From contig LRMT01000277.1 of the NCBI GenBank assembly GCA_001725945.1, positions 1 to 64,000 of the forward strand: DNA of 64,000 bases. The letters run 5' to 3'. Source of the stretch: Cupriavidus sp. UYMMa02A (GTDB taxonomy: Bacteria > Pseudomonadota > Gammaproteobacteria > Burkholderiales > Burkholderiaceae). The notes beneath the pieces are model-generated. The model was not told where the DNA came from. It ran no database searches and saw only the letters and a list, made by a program, of their open reading frames with translations. This document shows positions 50,935 to 61,192 of this stretch, piece after piece; position 1 is the first letter of the stretch, and each line of letters opens with the position of its first letter. The position numbers and the translations under genes were made by a program.

Positions 50935-51315
50935 TTGACCACCGACTTCCTCGCGCGTTTCGAAGCAGACTGCATCCCGCGCATCGTCGATGCCATCGTC
51001 CGCCTTTACCCGCATCGATTGCAGGTGGAAGTCCTGCCCGGCAACCGGACCGGCTGGCCCGCGCGCGTCCGCATCCAGGGGCACGGAGTGGCGGAGTTGC
51101 AGCGATTCACGCATCCGCTGGATGTCACTCTTGCCTGGGATGGGCTCGAAGTCGAAGCCCTCTTTGCGGAAGGCGGAGAACGGCGCTTTGCCAGCTACCT
51201 GGAGGCCTTGCCCGCCAAACTGCGCGCCTGGCAGGAGCCGCGCCAGCTTGACTGGAGCTCGCTGTCGCAGGCCGATCCGGCGGTACTGATCGGCGGGCTC
51301 GATTTCGAGCACTGA
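50935..51315 (+). CDS. Burkholderiales hypothetical protein (DUF5594-like)
   Basis: About 126 residues if it starts at TTG 50935 (LTTDFLARFEADCIPRIVDA). An upstream ATG at 50839 in the same frame gives 158 residues, but that extra part looks non-coding. The body (RLYPHRLQVEVLPGNRTGWP, LDVTLAWDGLEVEALFAEGG) is a plausible small soluble alpha/beta protein without a signal or membrane segment. I recall similar short proteins in Cupriavidus and Burkholderia under DUF5594, which is a tentative link. It converges on the aldose epimerase gene with 13 bases between. Confidence 0.65.
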   Translation: MTTDFLARFEADCIPRIVDAIVRLYPHRLQVEVLPGNRTGWPARVRIQGHGVAELQRFTHPLDVTLAWDGLEVEALFAEGGERRFASYLEALPAKLRAWQEPRQLDWSSLSQADPAVLIGGLDFEH

Positions 51316-51328
51316 TGGCGCCAGCGAC

Positions 51329-52228
51329 TCAGTCGACCACGCGCAGACGGCAAATCGCGGTTTCCTGCTGGCCTGGCTCCAGCCAGCGCAGACCCTGGCC
51401 GTGGTGGATGGCATCGGGCAGGCCGAGCCAGGGCTCGACGCAATAGAAGTCGGCGTCGTCGCTTTCCGACCATGTCGTCACCGCATGCCACGGTATGCTG
51501 CCCGGCACGTCGAGTTCGATCGACAGCGTTCTGCCAGGCATCGCAAGGGTGACAGGGCCGGCCCCGTTCAGCACATGGAAGGTGTCTTGCAGCCGGTTGT
51601 CGTCCAGCGCGTACGTCGGTTCGCCTGTCTCGGCCCCGGTCAATCGACCGTCCGGCGCCTGCCGCATCCGGGCGGCTGCCGGCAGTAGTAGCCGGCTGGC
51701 GCTCCGTTGTGCGGCGGGCAGGCGGAAATAGAAATGGTGGCCGGCGTAGTAGGGCAGGCGCGTCCCGCCCGTGTTCTCAATGCGCAGCGCAACTTCCAGT
51801 CCGCCGTCGGCCAGACGGTAGCGTGCCTCGAACCGGAATGCATAGGGATAGCCGGCCCGGGTGCTGTCTGACGATTCCAGCACCATCGCGATGCGGTCAT
51901 CCCCGCTATCGGCCACCATGAAGGGCAGGTCGCGCGCAAATCCGTGCTGCGGCAGCGCGTGAATCGTGCCGCTCGCGTCGCGCCAATGGCCGGCTTGCCC
52001 CTCGGCAAAGTGCCGTCCAATGAACGGGAACAGCAGCGGATTGCCGCCGCGGATCTTGGCCGGCCGGCTCCAGTCGGCGGGTTCAGGCCAGTAGAGGATG
52101 TCTTCCCCATCTCGAACCCATCGCACCAGTCGGCCGCCGTACTCGGGTGCAAGCAACAGATGGTTGTCGTCTTGACCGACGCAGATCAGATCCTGCTTCT
52201 GGAAGCGTCGAGTGCTCAGTGGTGCCAT
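51329..52228 (-). CDS. Aldose 1-epimerase family protein
   Basis: Intact, about 299 residues from ATG 52228 (MAPLSTRRFQKQDLICVGQD); a GTG at 52255 is less likely. The galactose-mutarotase fold shows APEYGGRLVRWVRDGEDIL, GGNPLLFPFIGRHFAEGQ, LPQHGFARDLPFMV (active His region), YYAGHHFYFRLP (second His) and FYCVEPWLGLPDAIHHGQGL (catalytic Glu). It interconverts anomers of free or phosphorylated hexoses in the cytoplasm. It is not obviously in an operon. Confidence 0.93.
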   Translation of the reverse strand: MAPLSTRRFQKQDLICVGQDDNHLLLAPEYGGRLVRWVRDGEDILYWPEPADWSRPAKIRGGNPLLFPFIGRHFAEGQAGHWRDASGTIHALPQHGFARDLPFMVADSGDDRIAMVLESSDSTRAGYPYAFRFEARYRLADGGLEVALRIENTGGTRLPYYAGHHFYFRLPAAQRSASRLLLPAAARMRQAPDGRLTGAETGEPTYALDDNRLQDTFHVLNGAGPVTLAMPGRTLSIELDVPGSIPWHAVTTWSESDDADFYCVEPWLGLPDAIHHGQGLRWLEPGQQETAICRLRVVD

Positions 52229-52321
52229 GGGTGGGTCGGAGGTTTGGCGGTGCACCGAATTCTACGCGGCTTGTGGCGAATCAAGCACCGTATCCGGTCC
52301 GACGTGTTTGCGCCGCTTGCC

Positions 52322-53536
52322 TCACTCATTCATGTAGATCGTGTCGCGTACCAGAGGGTAGACCTGTGTTTCCCAGCGTCTGCCGTTGAACACGCCGTAG
52401 TGGCCGACCCCGGTCTGCACATGGTGCATGCGCATGTACGGGCGCAGGTTGCCGCACAGGTCCTGGGCCGCCATGGTCTGGCCGATGGCGCAGACATCGT
52501 CGCGTTCCCCTTCCACGGTCAGCAGCGCGGTGCGGTGGATGGCGCTCGTGGAAACGCGGCGCCCGGCCACTTCCAGCAGGCCTTGCGCCAGCAGGAAGCG
52601 TTGGAACACCATGCTGACGGTCTCGAGATAGAACTCTGCCGTCAGGTCCATGGTGGCGAAGTACTCGACGTAGAAGTCCTGGATGGCGTCGGCTTTCTCG
52701 TGCTCGCCGCGCGAGCGCAGTGCATGCATCTCGTGCAGCGCCTGCTCATGCCGCTCGAGATTCATGCTCATGAAGGCGAGAAGCTGGACAAAGCCCGGGT
52801 AGACCCGCCGCAGTCCGCCGGCAAAGCGCAACGGCACGAAGGCGATCAGCGTGCTCTCGAACCACTCGATCGGGCGGCTCATGGCCAGTTCATTGACCTT
52901 GGTTGGGTTGACACGCGCATCGATCGGCCCCGCCATGAGCGTGAGGCTCGGCGGCTGGGCCGGGTCGCCGTCCTCGGCCATCAGCGCGGCGGCCGCCAGG
53001 GCGGCGACAGTGGGCTGGCATACGGCCATCAGGTGTGTGCGCCCGCCGAGGGCGCGCAGGAAGGTGATCAGGTGCTGCACAAACTCGTCGAGGCCGAATC
53101 GCCCGGCCAGCAGCGGGATATCGCGCGGGTTGTGCCAGTCGGTAATGTAGACGTCATGGTCGGCCAGCATAGTCTGCACGGTCCCGCGCAGCAGGGTGGC
53201 GAAGTGGCCGGACATCGGGGCAACCAGCAGCACGCGCGGCTGGCCGCCGATGCCGTGGCGGCGGAAATGCAGCAGCGAGCAGAATGGCGTACGCGCCACG
53301 ACTTCCTCGGAAACCTGCACAGGCAGCCCGTTGACGACTACGCTGTCAATACCGAATGCGGGCCGGTGGTGGGTCAGGCGTGCCAGCGACAGGATCTCGC
53401 AAGCGGCCCAGAGCGTGCGCAGTGATTCGCAACCGGCGGCGCGCGAGTTCGTGGCAATCATGGATGCGGCGAGGTCGGCCAGCGTACAACCCGGTTGCAT
53501 CATGTCCGCGTATGTCTGGTACGCCTGGTACAGCAT
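52322..53536 (-). CDS. phaZ: Intracellular polyhydroxybutyrate depolymerase
   Basis: Intact, 404 residues from ATG 53536 (MLYQAYQTYADMMQPGCTLA), close to the 419 of Cupriavidus PhaZ1. The start is chosen over upstream options for CACGGGAGGCG before it. The catalytic Cys173 lies in HLMAVCQPTVAALAAAALM in place of a Ser lipase box. The Asp (VEGERDDVCAIGQ) and His (VQTGVGHYGVFNGRRW) complete the triad. It degrades amorphous PHB granules to 3-hydroxybutyrate or its CoA ester. It is divergent from the GST gene. The acetoacetyl-CoA synthetase nearby would use the released C4 units. Confidence 0.95.
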   Translation of the reverse strand: MLYQAYQTYADMMQPGCTLADLAASMIATNSRAAGCESLRTLWAACEILSLARLTHHRPAFGIDSVVVNGLPVQVSEEVVARTPFCSLLHFRRHGIGGQPRVLLVAPMSGHFATLLRGTVQTMLADHDVYITDWHNPRDIPLLAGRFGLDEFVQHLITFLRALGGRTHLMAVCQPTVAALAAAALMAEDGDPAQPPSLTLMAGPIDARVNPTKVNELAMSRPIEWFESTLIAFVPLRFAGGLRRVYPGFVQLLAFMSMNLERHEQALHEMHALRSRGEHEKADAIQDFYVEYFATMDLTAEFYLETVSMVFQRFLLAQGLLEVAGRRVSTSAIHRTALLTVEGERDDVCAIGQTMAAQDLCGNLRPYMRMHHVQTGVGHYGVFNGRRWETQVYPLVRDTIYMNE

Positions 53537-53800
53537 GGCTCGCCTCCCGTGATTCGGTGAGACCGTAAGCGCAATATACATGCCATCGGTATGAATGGTG
53601 GCACAAGCTTTGCGGAGCGCGTGGTGATAGGCACGCAAAACTGATCGCGGGTGATGTGGGCGGCGCCTCCGAGGCTGCGCCGCCCAACGGTTGGCGGGGT
53701 GGGCTTCACGCTGGTGCCGACGCGCTGCACTGCATGCGTGCGTAGCGCTGGCCATACCAAAGCCATGGTGATTGCGCCCGAGGGGCGACAAGGAGGCGAG

Positions 53801-54454
53801 ATGGGCAAGACCACACTTACCATCAGCAGCAAGACCTATTCATCGTGGTCACTGCGCGGATGGCTGCTGGCGCGGTTCGCCGGCCTGGAATTCGAAGAGG
53901 TGCTGGTGACCCCGGACGACCCGGCCGTGCGCGCGGAAATCCTGCTGCTGTCGCCATCGATCCTGGTGCCATGCCTGCGCCACGAAGGCGTGACCGTGTG
54001 GGATACGCTCGCGATTGCCGAATACCTGAACGAGATCCACCCCAAGGCAGGCCTGCTGCCCGACGACCGCGCCGCGCGCGCGCATTGCCGAGCGATCTGC
54101 GGCGAGATGCACTCCGGCTTTGCCGCCATGCGAGCGGCGCTGCCGATGAACCTGAAGGGGCACTTTCCGGGTCTGAAGGTGTGGTCGCGGGCGCAGGCGG
54201 ATATCGACCGCATCACGACGATCTGGACGGATTGCCTGGAGCGCTATGGCGGGCCCTACCTGTTCGGCTCCCGCACGATGGCCGATGCGATGTATGCGCC
54301 GGTCGTGACGCGCTTCGTCACCTATGGCGTCACGCTGGACTCCGTGCCCGTCGAATACTGCAAGCAGATCCTGGCGATGCCGGAACTGCAGGAATGGATT
54401 GCCGCGGCCCGGGAGGAGCCCGACGAGATCAGCGAACTCGACGTCGAGTTCTGA
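53801..54454 (+). CDS. Glutathione S-transferase family protein
   Basis: Intact, 217 residues from ATG 53801, directly behind AAGGAGGCGAG. The N-terminal thioredoxin-like domain has ISSKTYSSWSLRGWLLARFA (active Ser of zeta/beta-type GSTs), SILVPCLRHEGVTVWDTLAI (cis-Pro and ESxAI-like site) and AEYLNEIHPKAGLLPDDR. The C-terminal helical domain contains GGPYLFGSRTMADAMYAPVV. It conjugates or reduces electrophiles in the cytoplasm. It converges on aacS, which ends 21 bases away. Confidence 0.93.
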   Translation: MGKTTLTISSKTYSSWSLRGWLLARFAGLEFEEVLVTPDDPAVRAEILLLSPSILVPCLRHEGVTVWDTLAIAEYLNEIHPKAGLLPDDRAARAHCRAICGEMHSGFAAMRAALPMNLKGHFPGLKVWSRAQADIDRITTIWTDCLERYGGPYLFGSRTMADAMYAPVVTRFVTYGVTLDSVPVEYCKQILAMPELQEWIAAAREEPDEISELDVEF

Positions 54455-54475
54455 GGTCGCCGGGCGCGCGCGGCT

Positions 54476-56488
54476 TTACGCGGGAGCGGACTCGGCCTGC
54501 CGTGCCGCCAGATAGCGCCTGGCGTAGTCGAAGTACCAGTCCAGGCTGTCCGGGTTGGCCATGGCATCCCGATTGGCGATGCCGTGCGGCGCATGTCCGA
54601 GCAGCAGCTTCTTGATCGGCACTTCCATCTTCTTGCCGGACAGCGTGCGCGGAACGCCCGGCACCTGAACGATCTCGTTCGGCACGTGGCGCGATGACAG
54701 CGCGTTGCGGATGCGGGTGCGCAGGGTGTCGCGCAGCGCATCGTCCAGCACGAGCCCTTCGCGCAGCACCACGAACAGCGGCATGTACGATTCCCGGCCC
54801 AGGTACTCGAGATCCACCACCATGCTGTCGAGCACCTCGGCAGGTCTTCCACCACCCGGTACAGCTCGCTGGTGCCCATGCGGATGCCGTGCCGGTTGAT
54901 GGTGGCATCGGACCGGCCGTAGATGATCGCGCCGCCGCGCGCCGTGATCTTGATCCAGTCGCCATGCCGCCACGCGCCGGGATAGGTGTCGAAATAGCTG
55001 TCGCGGTAGCGCTTGCCGTCGGCATCGCCCCACAGGAACAGCGGCATCGACGGCATCGGTTCGGTGCAGACCAGCTCGCCGACCGTGTCGATCATGGCCT
55101 GCCCGTTGTCGTCGAAGGCTTCCACTTTGGCGCCGAGGCACCGGCACTGCATTTCGCCCGAGTACACGGGCAGCAGCGGGCAGCCCGCGACGAAGGAACC
55201 CGCGAAATCGGTGCCGCCCGACATCGGCACGAGCCAGATGTCGCTGCGCACATGGCGGTAGATCCACTCGTACGCCTCGGCCGGCAGCGGCGAGCCGGTC
55301 GAGCCGAGTCCGCGCAGCCGGGACACATCGGCAATGCGCGCCGCTCGACGCCGGCCTTCATGCAGTTGGTGAAGAAGGCCGCGCCGGCGCCGAACAGCGT
55401 GACCCGCGCATCATCGACGAAGCGCCAGAGCACGCCGCATCCGGCCACGCCGGGTTGCCGTCATATAGCGCGATGGTTGTGCCGAGCAGCAGTCCTGCGA
55501 CCTGCGCGTTCCACATGATCCAGCCGCTGCTGCTGTACCAGTGGAAGACATCGTCGGGGCCGAGGTTGTTGTGGAACGCCATCAGCTTGAGCTGCTCGAT
55601 GACGATGCCGCCATGGCCATGCACGATCGGCTTGGGCATGCCCGTAGTGCCGGACGAATAGACGATCCACAGCGGATGGTCGAATGGTACGGATTCGATG
55701 GCAAGCGGCACATGGTGGGCCAGCACGTCCTGCCAGACATGCACGTGCACGCCATCGCGCGTCGTGACGTCGTTTCCAGTGTGCGGCACGATGATCAGGT
55801 CGGTCAGCGAGGGCAGGGCGGCGACCAGATCGGCCACCACCGGGGCGCGGTCGTAGTCCTTGCCGCCGTAACGGTAGCCGTCCACTGCGACCAGCACCTT
55901 GGGTTCGATCTGGCGAAAGCGGTCGATCACCGCGACCTGGCCCATGTCCGGCGCGCAGCCCGACCATACGGCACCGATGCTGGCGGTCGCGAGGAAGGCA
56001 ACGATGGTGGCCGGAATATTGGGGAGATAGCCCGCCACGCGGTCGCCGCGCCCGACACCCATCTGGCGCAGCGCGTGCGCGAGCGATGCGACCTGCGCTT
56101 CGAGCGTGTCCCAGCTCACGTCCTGCAACGGCAGGTTCTCACCGGCGTGGCGGATCGCTGCGCGCTGGCGGGCAGGGCCGGTGCCGGTATGGCGGAACAC
56201 CTGCTGCACGTAGTTCAGGCTGGCGCCTTCGAACCAGCGCGCGCCCGGCATCACGCGCCGGTCCAGCACACGCTGCGCAGGGGTATCGAAACGCACGTCG
56301 AAGTAGGTGCGCACCGCATCCCAGAAGGTCTCGATTTCGGTGACCGACCATTGCCAAAGGCTGGCGTAGTCGCTGAACGCGAGCCCGCGCTCGCGCTGCA
56401 GCCAGCGCATGAACTGCGCGAGCTGGCTGCCGTCGCGGAATGCGTCGGACGGCGTCCACATCGGTTGCCCTTCTGCGAGGGTGGTCAT
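54476..56488 (-). CDS. aacS: Acetoacetyl-CoA synthetase (three frameshifts)
   Basis: About 670 residues from ATG 56488 (MTTLAEGQPMWTPSDAFRDG). The P-loop is PLWIVYSSGTTGMPKPIVHG. Family-specific features are FHWYSSSGWIMWNAQVAGLL, LPVYSGEMQCRCLGAKVEAF, HGDWIKITARGGAIIYGRSD and the C-terminal VPRTLSGKKMEVPIKKLLLG with the catalytic Lys. Breaks are near 55440, 55345 and 54843; three single losses keep the span a multiple of three. It activates acetoacetate with ATP and CoA, linking PHB breakdown to central metabolism, and sits near phaZ. Confidence 0.92.
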
Positions 56489-56602
56489 GTCTCCTCCTTG
56501 CGCCCGTCTGTCGCGGGTCCGGATGGTGCGGTCGAACGGGGCCGGTTGAGCGACGCTCGCTCCGCCCCGGGGTTCAGCCTGACATGATAGCGGCGTGCAC
56601 GC

Positions 56603-58131
56603 TCACGCGCCGGCGGGGCGGTCGAACAGCGTTGCCATCATGCCGTCCACCTTGGCCTTGACCGCCGGGTCCATGCTGATGGTGCGGCCCCATTCGCGCG
56701 TCGTTTCGCCCGGCCACTTGTCGGTGGCGTCGATGCCCATCTTCGAGCCGAGCCCGGATACCGGCGACGCGAAGTCGAGGTAGTCGATCGGCGTGTTTTC
56801 CACCAGCACCGTGTCGCGCGCGGGTCGACGCGCGTGGTGATGGCCCAGATCACTTCCTTCCAGTCGCGTACGTCCACGTCGTCGTCCACAACCACGATGA
56901 ACTTGGTGTACATGAACTGCCGCAGGAAGCTCCATACACCGAACATCACCCGCTTGGCGTGCCCGGCATACTGCTTCTTCATGCGTACCAGCGCCATGCG
57001 GTAGCTGCAGCCTTCGGGCGGCAGGTAGAAGTCGGTGATCTCCGGGAACTGCTTCTGCAGCAGCGGCACGAAGACCTCGTTGAGCGCGACGCCCAGCACG
57101 GCCGGCTCGTCGGGCGGCTTGCCCGTATAGGTCGAGTGATAGATCGGGTCGCGCCGCATGGTGATGCGGTCGATCGTGAAGACCGGAAACCAGTCCTGCT
57201 CGTTGTAATAGCCGGTGTGGTCGCCGTAGGGCCCTTCAAGCGCATGCTGGTAGCCCGACGGATGTTCCGGGTCGGGCTGGATATGGCCTTCGAGCACGAT
57301 CTCGGCCGAGGCCGGCACGCTCAGTTCGGACAGTGTCGGCGTCAGGCACCCGGCCAGCGCCGTGCGGCTGCCGCGCAGCAGGCCGGCGAATTGATATTCG
57401 GACAAGGTGTCCGGCACCGGCGTGACCGCGCCGAGGATGGTGGCCGGGTCGGCGCCGAGCGCCACGGCAATCGGAAACGGCTTGCCGGGATTGGCCAGCG
57501 CGTGCTCACGAAAATCGAGCGCGCCGCCGCGGTGCGCCAGCCAGCGCATGATGACCTGGTTGCGGCCGATCACCTGCTGGCGGTAGATGCCGAGGTTCTG
57601 CCGCTTCTTGTGCGGGCCTTTGGTGACCACCAGTCCCCAGGTGATCAGCGGCGCGGCATCGCCGGGCCAGCAGGTCTGGATGGGCAGCCGCGACAGGTCC
57701 ACGTCATTGCCTTCCCAGACGATCTCCTGGCAGGCGGGGCTGCTGACGCGCTTGGGCGCCATGTCCCAGACCGACTTGGCCAGCGTGAACAGCTTGCCGG
57801 CCTCGCGCAGTCCGCGCGGCGGCTCCGGCTCCTTCAAGGCCGACAGCACACGGCCGATGTCGCGCAGGTCCTCGAGCGATTGGGCGCCCATGCCCAGTGC
57901 CACTCTGTGGGTCGTCCCGAACAGATTGGCGAGTACAGGGACGCTGTAGATGCCGTCAGGGCTGCGGAACCCGGCGGGTCGCTCGAACAGGACTGCCGGG
58001 CCGCCGGCGCGCAGCAGCCGGTCGCAGACCTCCGTCATTTCGAGCTCAGGCGAGACGGGCGTGCTGACGCGACGCAGTTCTCCAAGTTGCTCAAGCTGGT
58101 TGACGAAATCGCGCAAGTCTTTGTATTGCAT
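56603..58131 (-). CDS. ubiD: UbiD-family 4-hydroxy-3-polyprenylbenzoate decarboxylase (one frameshift)
   Basis: About 509 residues from ATG 58131 ([20 protein letters not shown]), the expected length. Prenylated-FMN and metal-binding regions are visible: [58 protein letters not shown] and [20 protein letters not shown]. One G is missing near 56820 (GACCCGCGCGCGAC to GACCCGGCGCGCGAC gives [18 protein letters not shown]). It decarboxylates the ubiquinone precursor. As this gene is normally needed for respiration, the frameshift is probably a read error. Confidence 0.94.
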
Positions 58132-58393
58132 AGTAATTCACGTCCTGGTGCGGCACTGCGACAAGGCCGGGCCATCGATATGGTGTGTGCCACGATACAC
58201 ACGCGCAGGCGTCCCGGCAAAAAATCACTATTGTTGCTGACGCAAATTGTAAGTTTTTTGTTCGCCGAGGCACGGGTTAAACCGGTGCGTAGTTAAGCCA
58301 GGCCTACGATTCCCGACGATCGAGTGATGCTTGGGTGGCGCCGAAGGCCTCGTTACAAATAACTAAAAGTATTGATATTCGTAGTTCTTATTC

Positions 58394-58422
58394 TTGACTG
58401 GGTATAAAAGCGTTCCTACAAT
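58394..58422 (+). promoter_or_regulatory. Sigma-70-type promoter
   Basis: TTGACT (58394-58399), a 17-base spacer and TACAAT (58417-58422) make a close match to the consensus in an AT-rich patch. It points to the lytic transglycosylase gene, whose ATG is about 350 bases downstream. No rightward gene lies between. Confidence 0.6.
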
Positions 58423-58429
58423 CGCGTCT

Positions 58430-58775
58430 GCTTGATGGACTGTTGCGTCGCAACATGGAATTTTCCCCTGTGTCAAGGGGTGCACATAAATAAATGTGAG
58501 CAGAAAGTTCCTCCATCCAGACCGGTAATGCGGGCCCCGCCAGACACGAGGCCCGGACGGTTGCCTCCGGCGGATCGCCGGTGCGTATCGAGTTGTTCGT
58601 GGCAGGGTGCGCTCCCCCAAGAGCGTGCCCTGTTTCCAGTTGGGCGCATGGGGAGCGCCCACCAACAGGTGCTGGTTGCCACTGCTAGGCGGCGCAGCAT
58701 CCTTACTTGAGTACGTTGAGATCGGGTGTGTGCCGCTGTCTGGGCATGCGCAGCGGGCAACGGATGGAGGTAAGC
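58430..58775 (+). other. Long 5' leader with stem-loops before the transglycosylase gene
   Basis: The gap between ubiD and the transglycosylase is 644 bases and has no gene. In its second half CAGGGTGCGCT (from about 58603) can pair with AGCGTGCCCTG (to about 58632) as an 11-base stem with two G-T pairs around CCCCCAAG. GGGCGC-ATGGGGA-GCGCCC follows at about 58642-58660. It may be a structured leader. I could not match it to a known riboswitch. Confidence 0.4.
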
Positions 58776-59833
58776 ATGAGCGGTTGGAAAACCCTTCATC
58801 TTCCCGGCATCGGGCGGGCATTGCAGGTCCGCTTCAGAAAGCCGGTACCCGGAGTGAGTCGGTCGTTTCAGTTCCGATTCGCGCACCGTGTCGCGGGCCG
58901 CGCCTTGCGCGGGAGCCGCACAACGTTGAAGTACGCGCTGAACAGCCTTGGCGTGGTATCGGTCGTATCGGCCGTCTCGCTGTCGCTGAGCCAGGAATGG
59001 CGTACCACGCTGGCAGCCTTGCTGGCCGGCGACGAAGCGCCTGCCGTGCTGGTTGGCGCTGCGGCGCCTGCGCCTGCTGTGGCAAGCATCGCAGTGCCGG
59101 CGAGCTCGGCCGACGTGGCAGCCGCCAGGCTCGGCCAAGGCAGGGCTGGCCTGCCGACCGTATCGGGCGCGATGAATGGAGCGTGGCGACGGCTGCCAAG
59201 GTGCCGTCGGTGGCCCATCTGGCGGCCCAGATTCCGGTGACGCGCGTGGCGCTCGACGCCCGCAGCACCAGCACGCTCGGCACGGCCCGCGAACAGGCGG
59301 CCGTGGCGGACTACATCGCGCGCAAGTATCGCGTGGCGGCGCAAGCGACTGCGCAACTGGTCAAGGCGGCCTACCTGACCGGCCGCGAAGTCGGCATCGA
59401 CCCGCTGCTGATCCTGGGCGTGATCGCGATCGAGTCCAGCTTCAACCCGTACGCTGAAAGCGGCGTCGGCGCGCAGGGCCTGATGCAGGTCATGACCAAG
59501 GTCCACCAGGACAAGTACGAAGCCGTCGGCGGCGTGGCCGCTGCGCTGAATCCGTACGCGAACATCAAGATCGGCGCGCTGGTGTTGAAGGATTGCATCG
59601 CGCGTGCGGGCTCGATTGAGGGCGGCCTGAAGTACTACGTCGGGGCGACCACCAATACCGACGGCGGCTATGGCGCCAAGGTGCTGGCCGAGCGTGCCCG
59701 CCTGCGCCAACTGCTCGGCGTGCGGGTAGCCGCCACGCAGGCTGAGAAGGCTGCCGACGGCAAGACGCAGGTGGAACACCACCAGAACGGCGAGAAGCTG
59801 GAGGCGGCAAGCAATACGCAGCAGAGCGCCTGA
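58776..59833 (+). CDS. Lytic transglycosylase SLT-domain protein (one frameshift)
   Basis: About 352 residues from ATG 58776, just after ATGGAGGTAAGC. The N-terminal 50 residues are basic (LQVRFRKPVPGVSRSFQFRF), then an inner-membrane segment (LGVVSVVSAVSLSLS) and a linker rich in Ala. The frame breaks near 59170. The C-terminal SLT domain has LGVIAIESSFNPYAESGVGA (catalytic Glu in ESSFNP) and QGLMQVMTKVHQDKYEAV, then NPYANIKIGALVLKDCI and GGLKYYVGATTNTDGGYGAK. It cleaves peptidoglycan in the periplasm. A strong terminator follows. Confidence 0.9.
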
Positions 59834-59850
59834 GGCAACGGTATGCCTCA

Positions 59851-59882
59851 ACGAAAAAGCACCCCGCGGGGTGCTTTTTCGT
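59851..59882. terminator. Bidirectional rho-independent terminator
   Basis: A perfect 32-base palindrome (ACGAAAAAGCACCCCG and its complement) with T-runs on both strands, between the converging transglycosylase and aminotransferase genes. Confidence 0.92.
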
Positions 59883-59908
59883 TTTGCTGCAGTCTTGCTG
59901 CAGGCCAC

Positions 59909-61088
59909 TCAGCGAAACAGCTTCTCCAGTCTCGCCATGGCTTCCTCGATATTCTGGCGTGAGGTCGCATACGAGATCCGGATATAGTCCTGCGCCGTAT
60001 GCGGTCCGAAATCCTGCCCCGGCACCATGACCACGCCGGCGTCATGGAGCATCGCCTGCGTCAGCTTGTCGGCGTCCCCGGCGGCCGGGTGATTGACCTG
60101 CCGGCAATCCGCGTAGACATAGAAGGCCCCGTCAGGCCTGACCGGCACATGCAGGCCGAGCGACTCCAGCGCCGGCACGATCAGGTCGCGGCGCCGGTGG
60201 AATTCGGCCTTGCGTTCGTCATAGATGGCCAGTGCCTCGGGCGTGAAGCAGGCGAGCGCCGCATGCTGGGCCACGGCCGATGCGCAGATGAACAGGTTCT
60301 GCGCCACTTTCTCGAAATCGGCCACCAGCGCGTCCGGCACCACCAGCCAGCCCAGGCGCCAGCCGGTCATGTTGAAGTACTTCGAGAAGCTGTTGACGGT
60401 CACCACGTTGTCATCGAGCTCAAGGCCGATACCGGCGGCGCGTCGTAGGACAGGCCCTGGTAGATTTCGTCGAGGATGGCGAAGCCCTGGCGCGCGCGCA
60501 CCGTCTGCAGGATGCGAGCCAGCTCGTCGGGCAGGATCGAGGTGCCGGTCGGGTTTGACGGCGACGCCAGCAACACGCCGCGGGTGCGCTCGTTCCAGTG
60601 TGCTTCGACCTGGGCGGCGGTGAGCTGGAAACGCTCGGCCGGGCCGCTCGGGATCATCCGCGCCGCGCCGTCGAAGGCAGCGACGAAATGCCGGTTGCAC
60701 GGGTAGCTCGGGTCCGGCATCAGCACTTCGGCGCCGATTTCCACCAGCACCGCACACGCCAGCAGCAGCGCGCCCGAGCGCCCGCCGTGACGATTACGCG
60801 CCGTGCCGGGATATCCAGCCCGTACATGGTCTTGTAGTAGCCGGCGATGGCCTCGCGCAGCGCGTGGATGCCCAGCGCGCCGGTGTACTGCGTCACGCCG
60901 CGCCGCATGGCGGCCTCAGCGGCGCGTACCACAGGCTCGGCAGCGGTGAAGTCCGGCTCGCCGATCCCCATGTGGATGATGTGGCGGCCCGCGCGTTCGA
61001 GCTCATTGGCCTGCTTGGCCAGCTCCATGACGTGGAACGCGTCGATATTGGCAAGGCGGGAGGCGGTGGCGAGGCGCTGCAGGTCCAT
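59909..61088 (-). CDS. Pyridoxal-phosphate aminotransferase, class I (two frameshifts)
   Basis: About 393 residues from ATG 61088 (MDLQRLATASRLANIDAFHV). It shows HIIHMGIGEPDFTAAEPVV, RGVTQYTGALGIHALREAIA, LMPDPSYPCNRHFVAAF, VLLASPSNPTGTSILPDELA (Asn), AILDEIYQGLSYD (Asp/Tyr), TVNSFSKYFNMTGWRLGW (PLP Lys) and YIRISYATSRQNIEEA (substrate Arg). Breaks are near 60780 and 60437, each one base short. This is the aspartate/aromatic aminotransferase family, and the exact substrate is unclear. It lies downstream of nusB, separated by a terminator. Confidence 0.9.
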
Positions 61089-61135
61089 GGTGGTTCTGGC
61101 GAGGCCCGTTTGTCGGGCAGTGGGTAGAAGTGAAA

Positions 61136-61155
61136 ACACCCGCGTCAGCGGGTGT
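61136..61155 (-). terminator. Rho-independent terminator after nusB
   Basis: In the leftward direction ACACCCGC-TGAC-GCGGGTGT is followed by TTTTC, starting about 40 bases beyond the nusB stop. It ends the ribB/ribH/nusB transcript before the aminotransferase gene. Confidence 0.8.
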
Positions 61156-61192
61156 CGTATCCGTTGCGGCGCGGGCCTGGGGGCCCGGCGCT

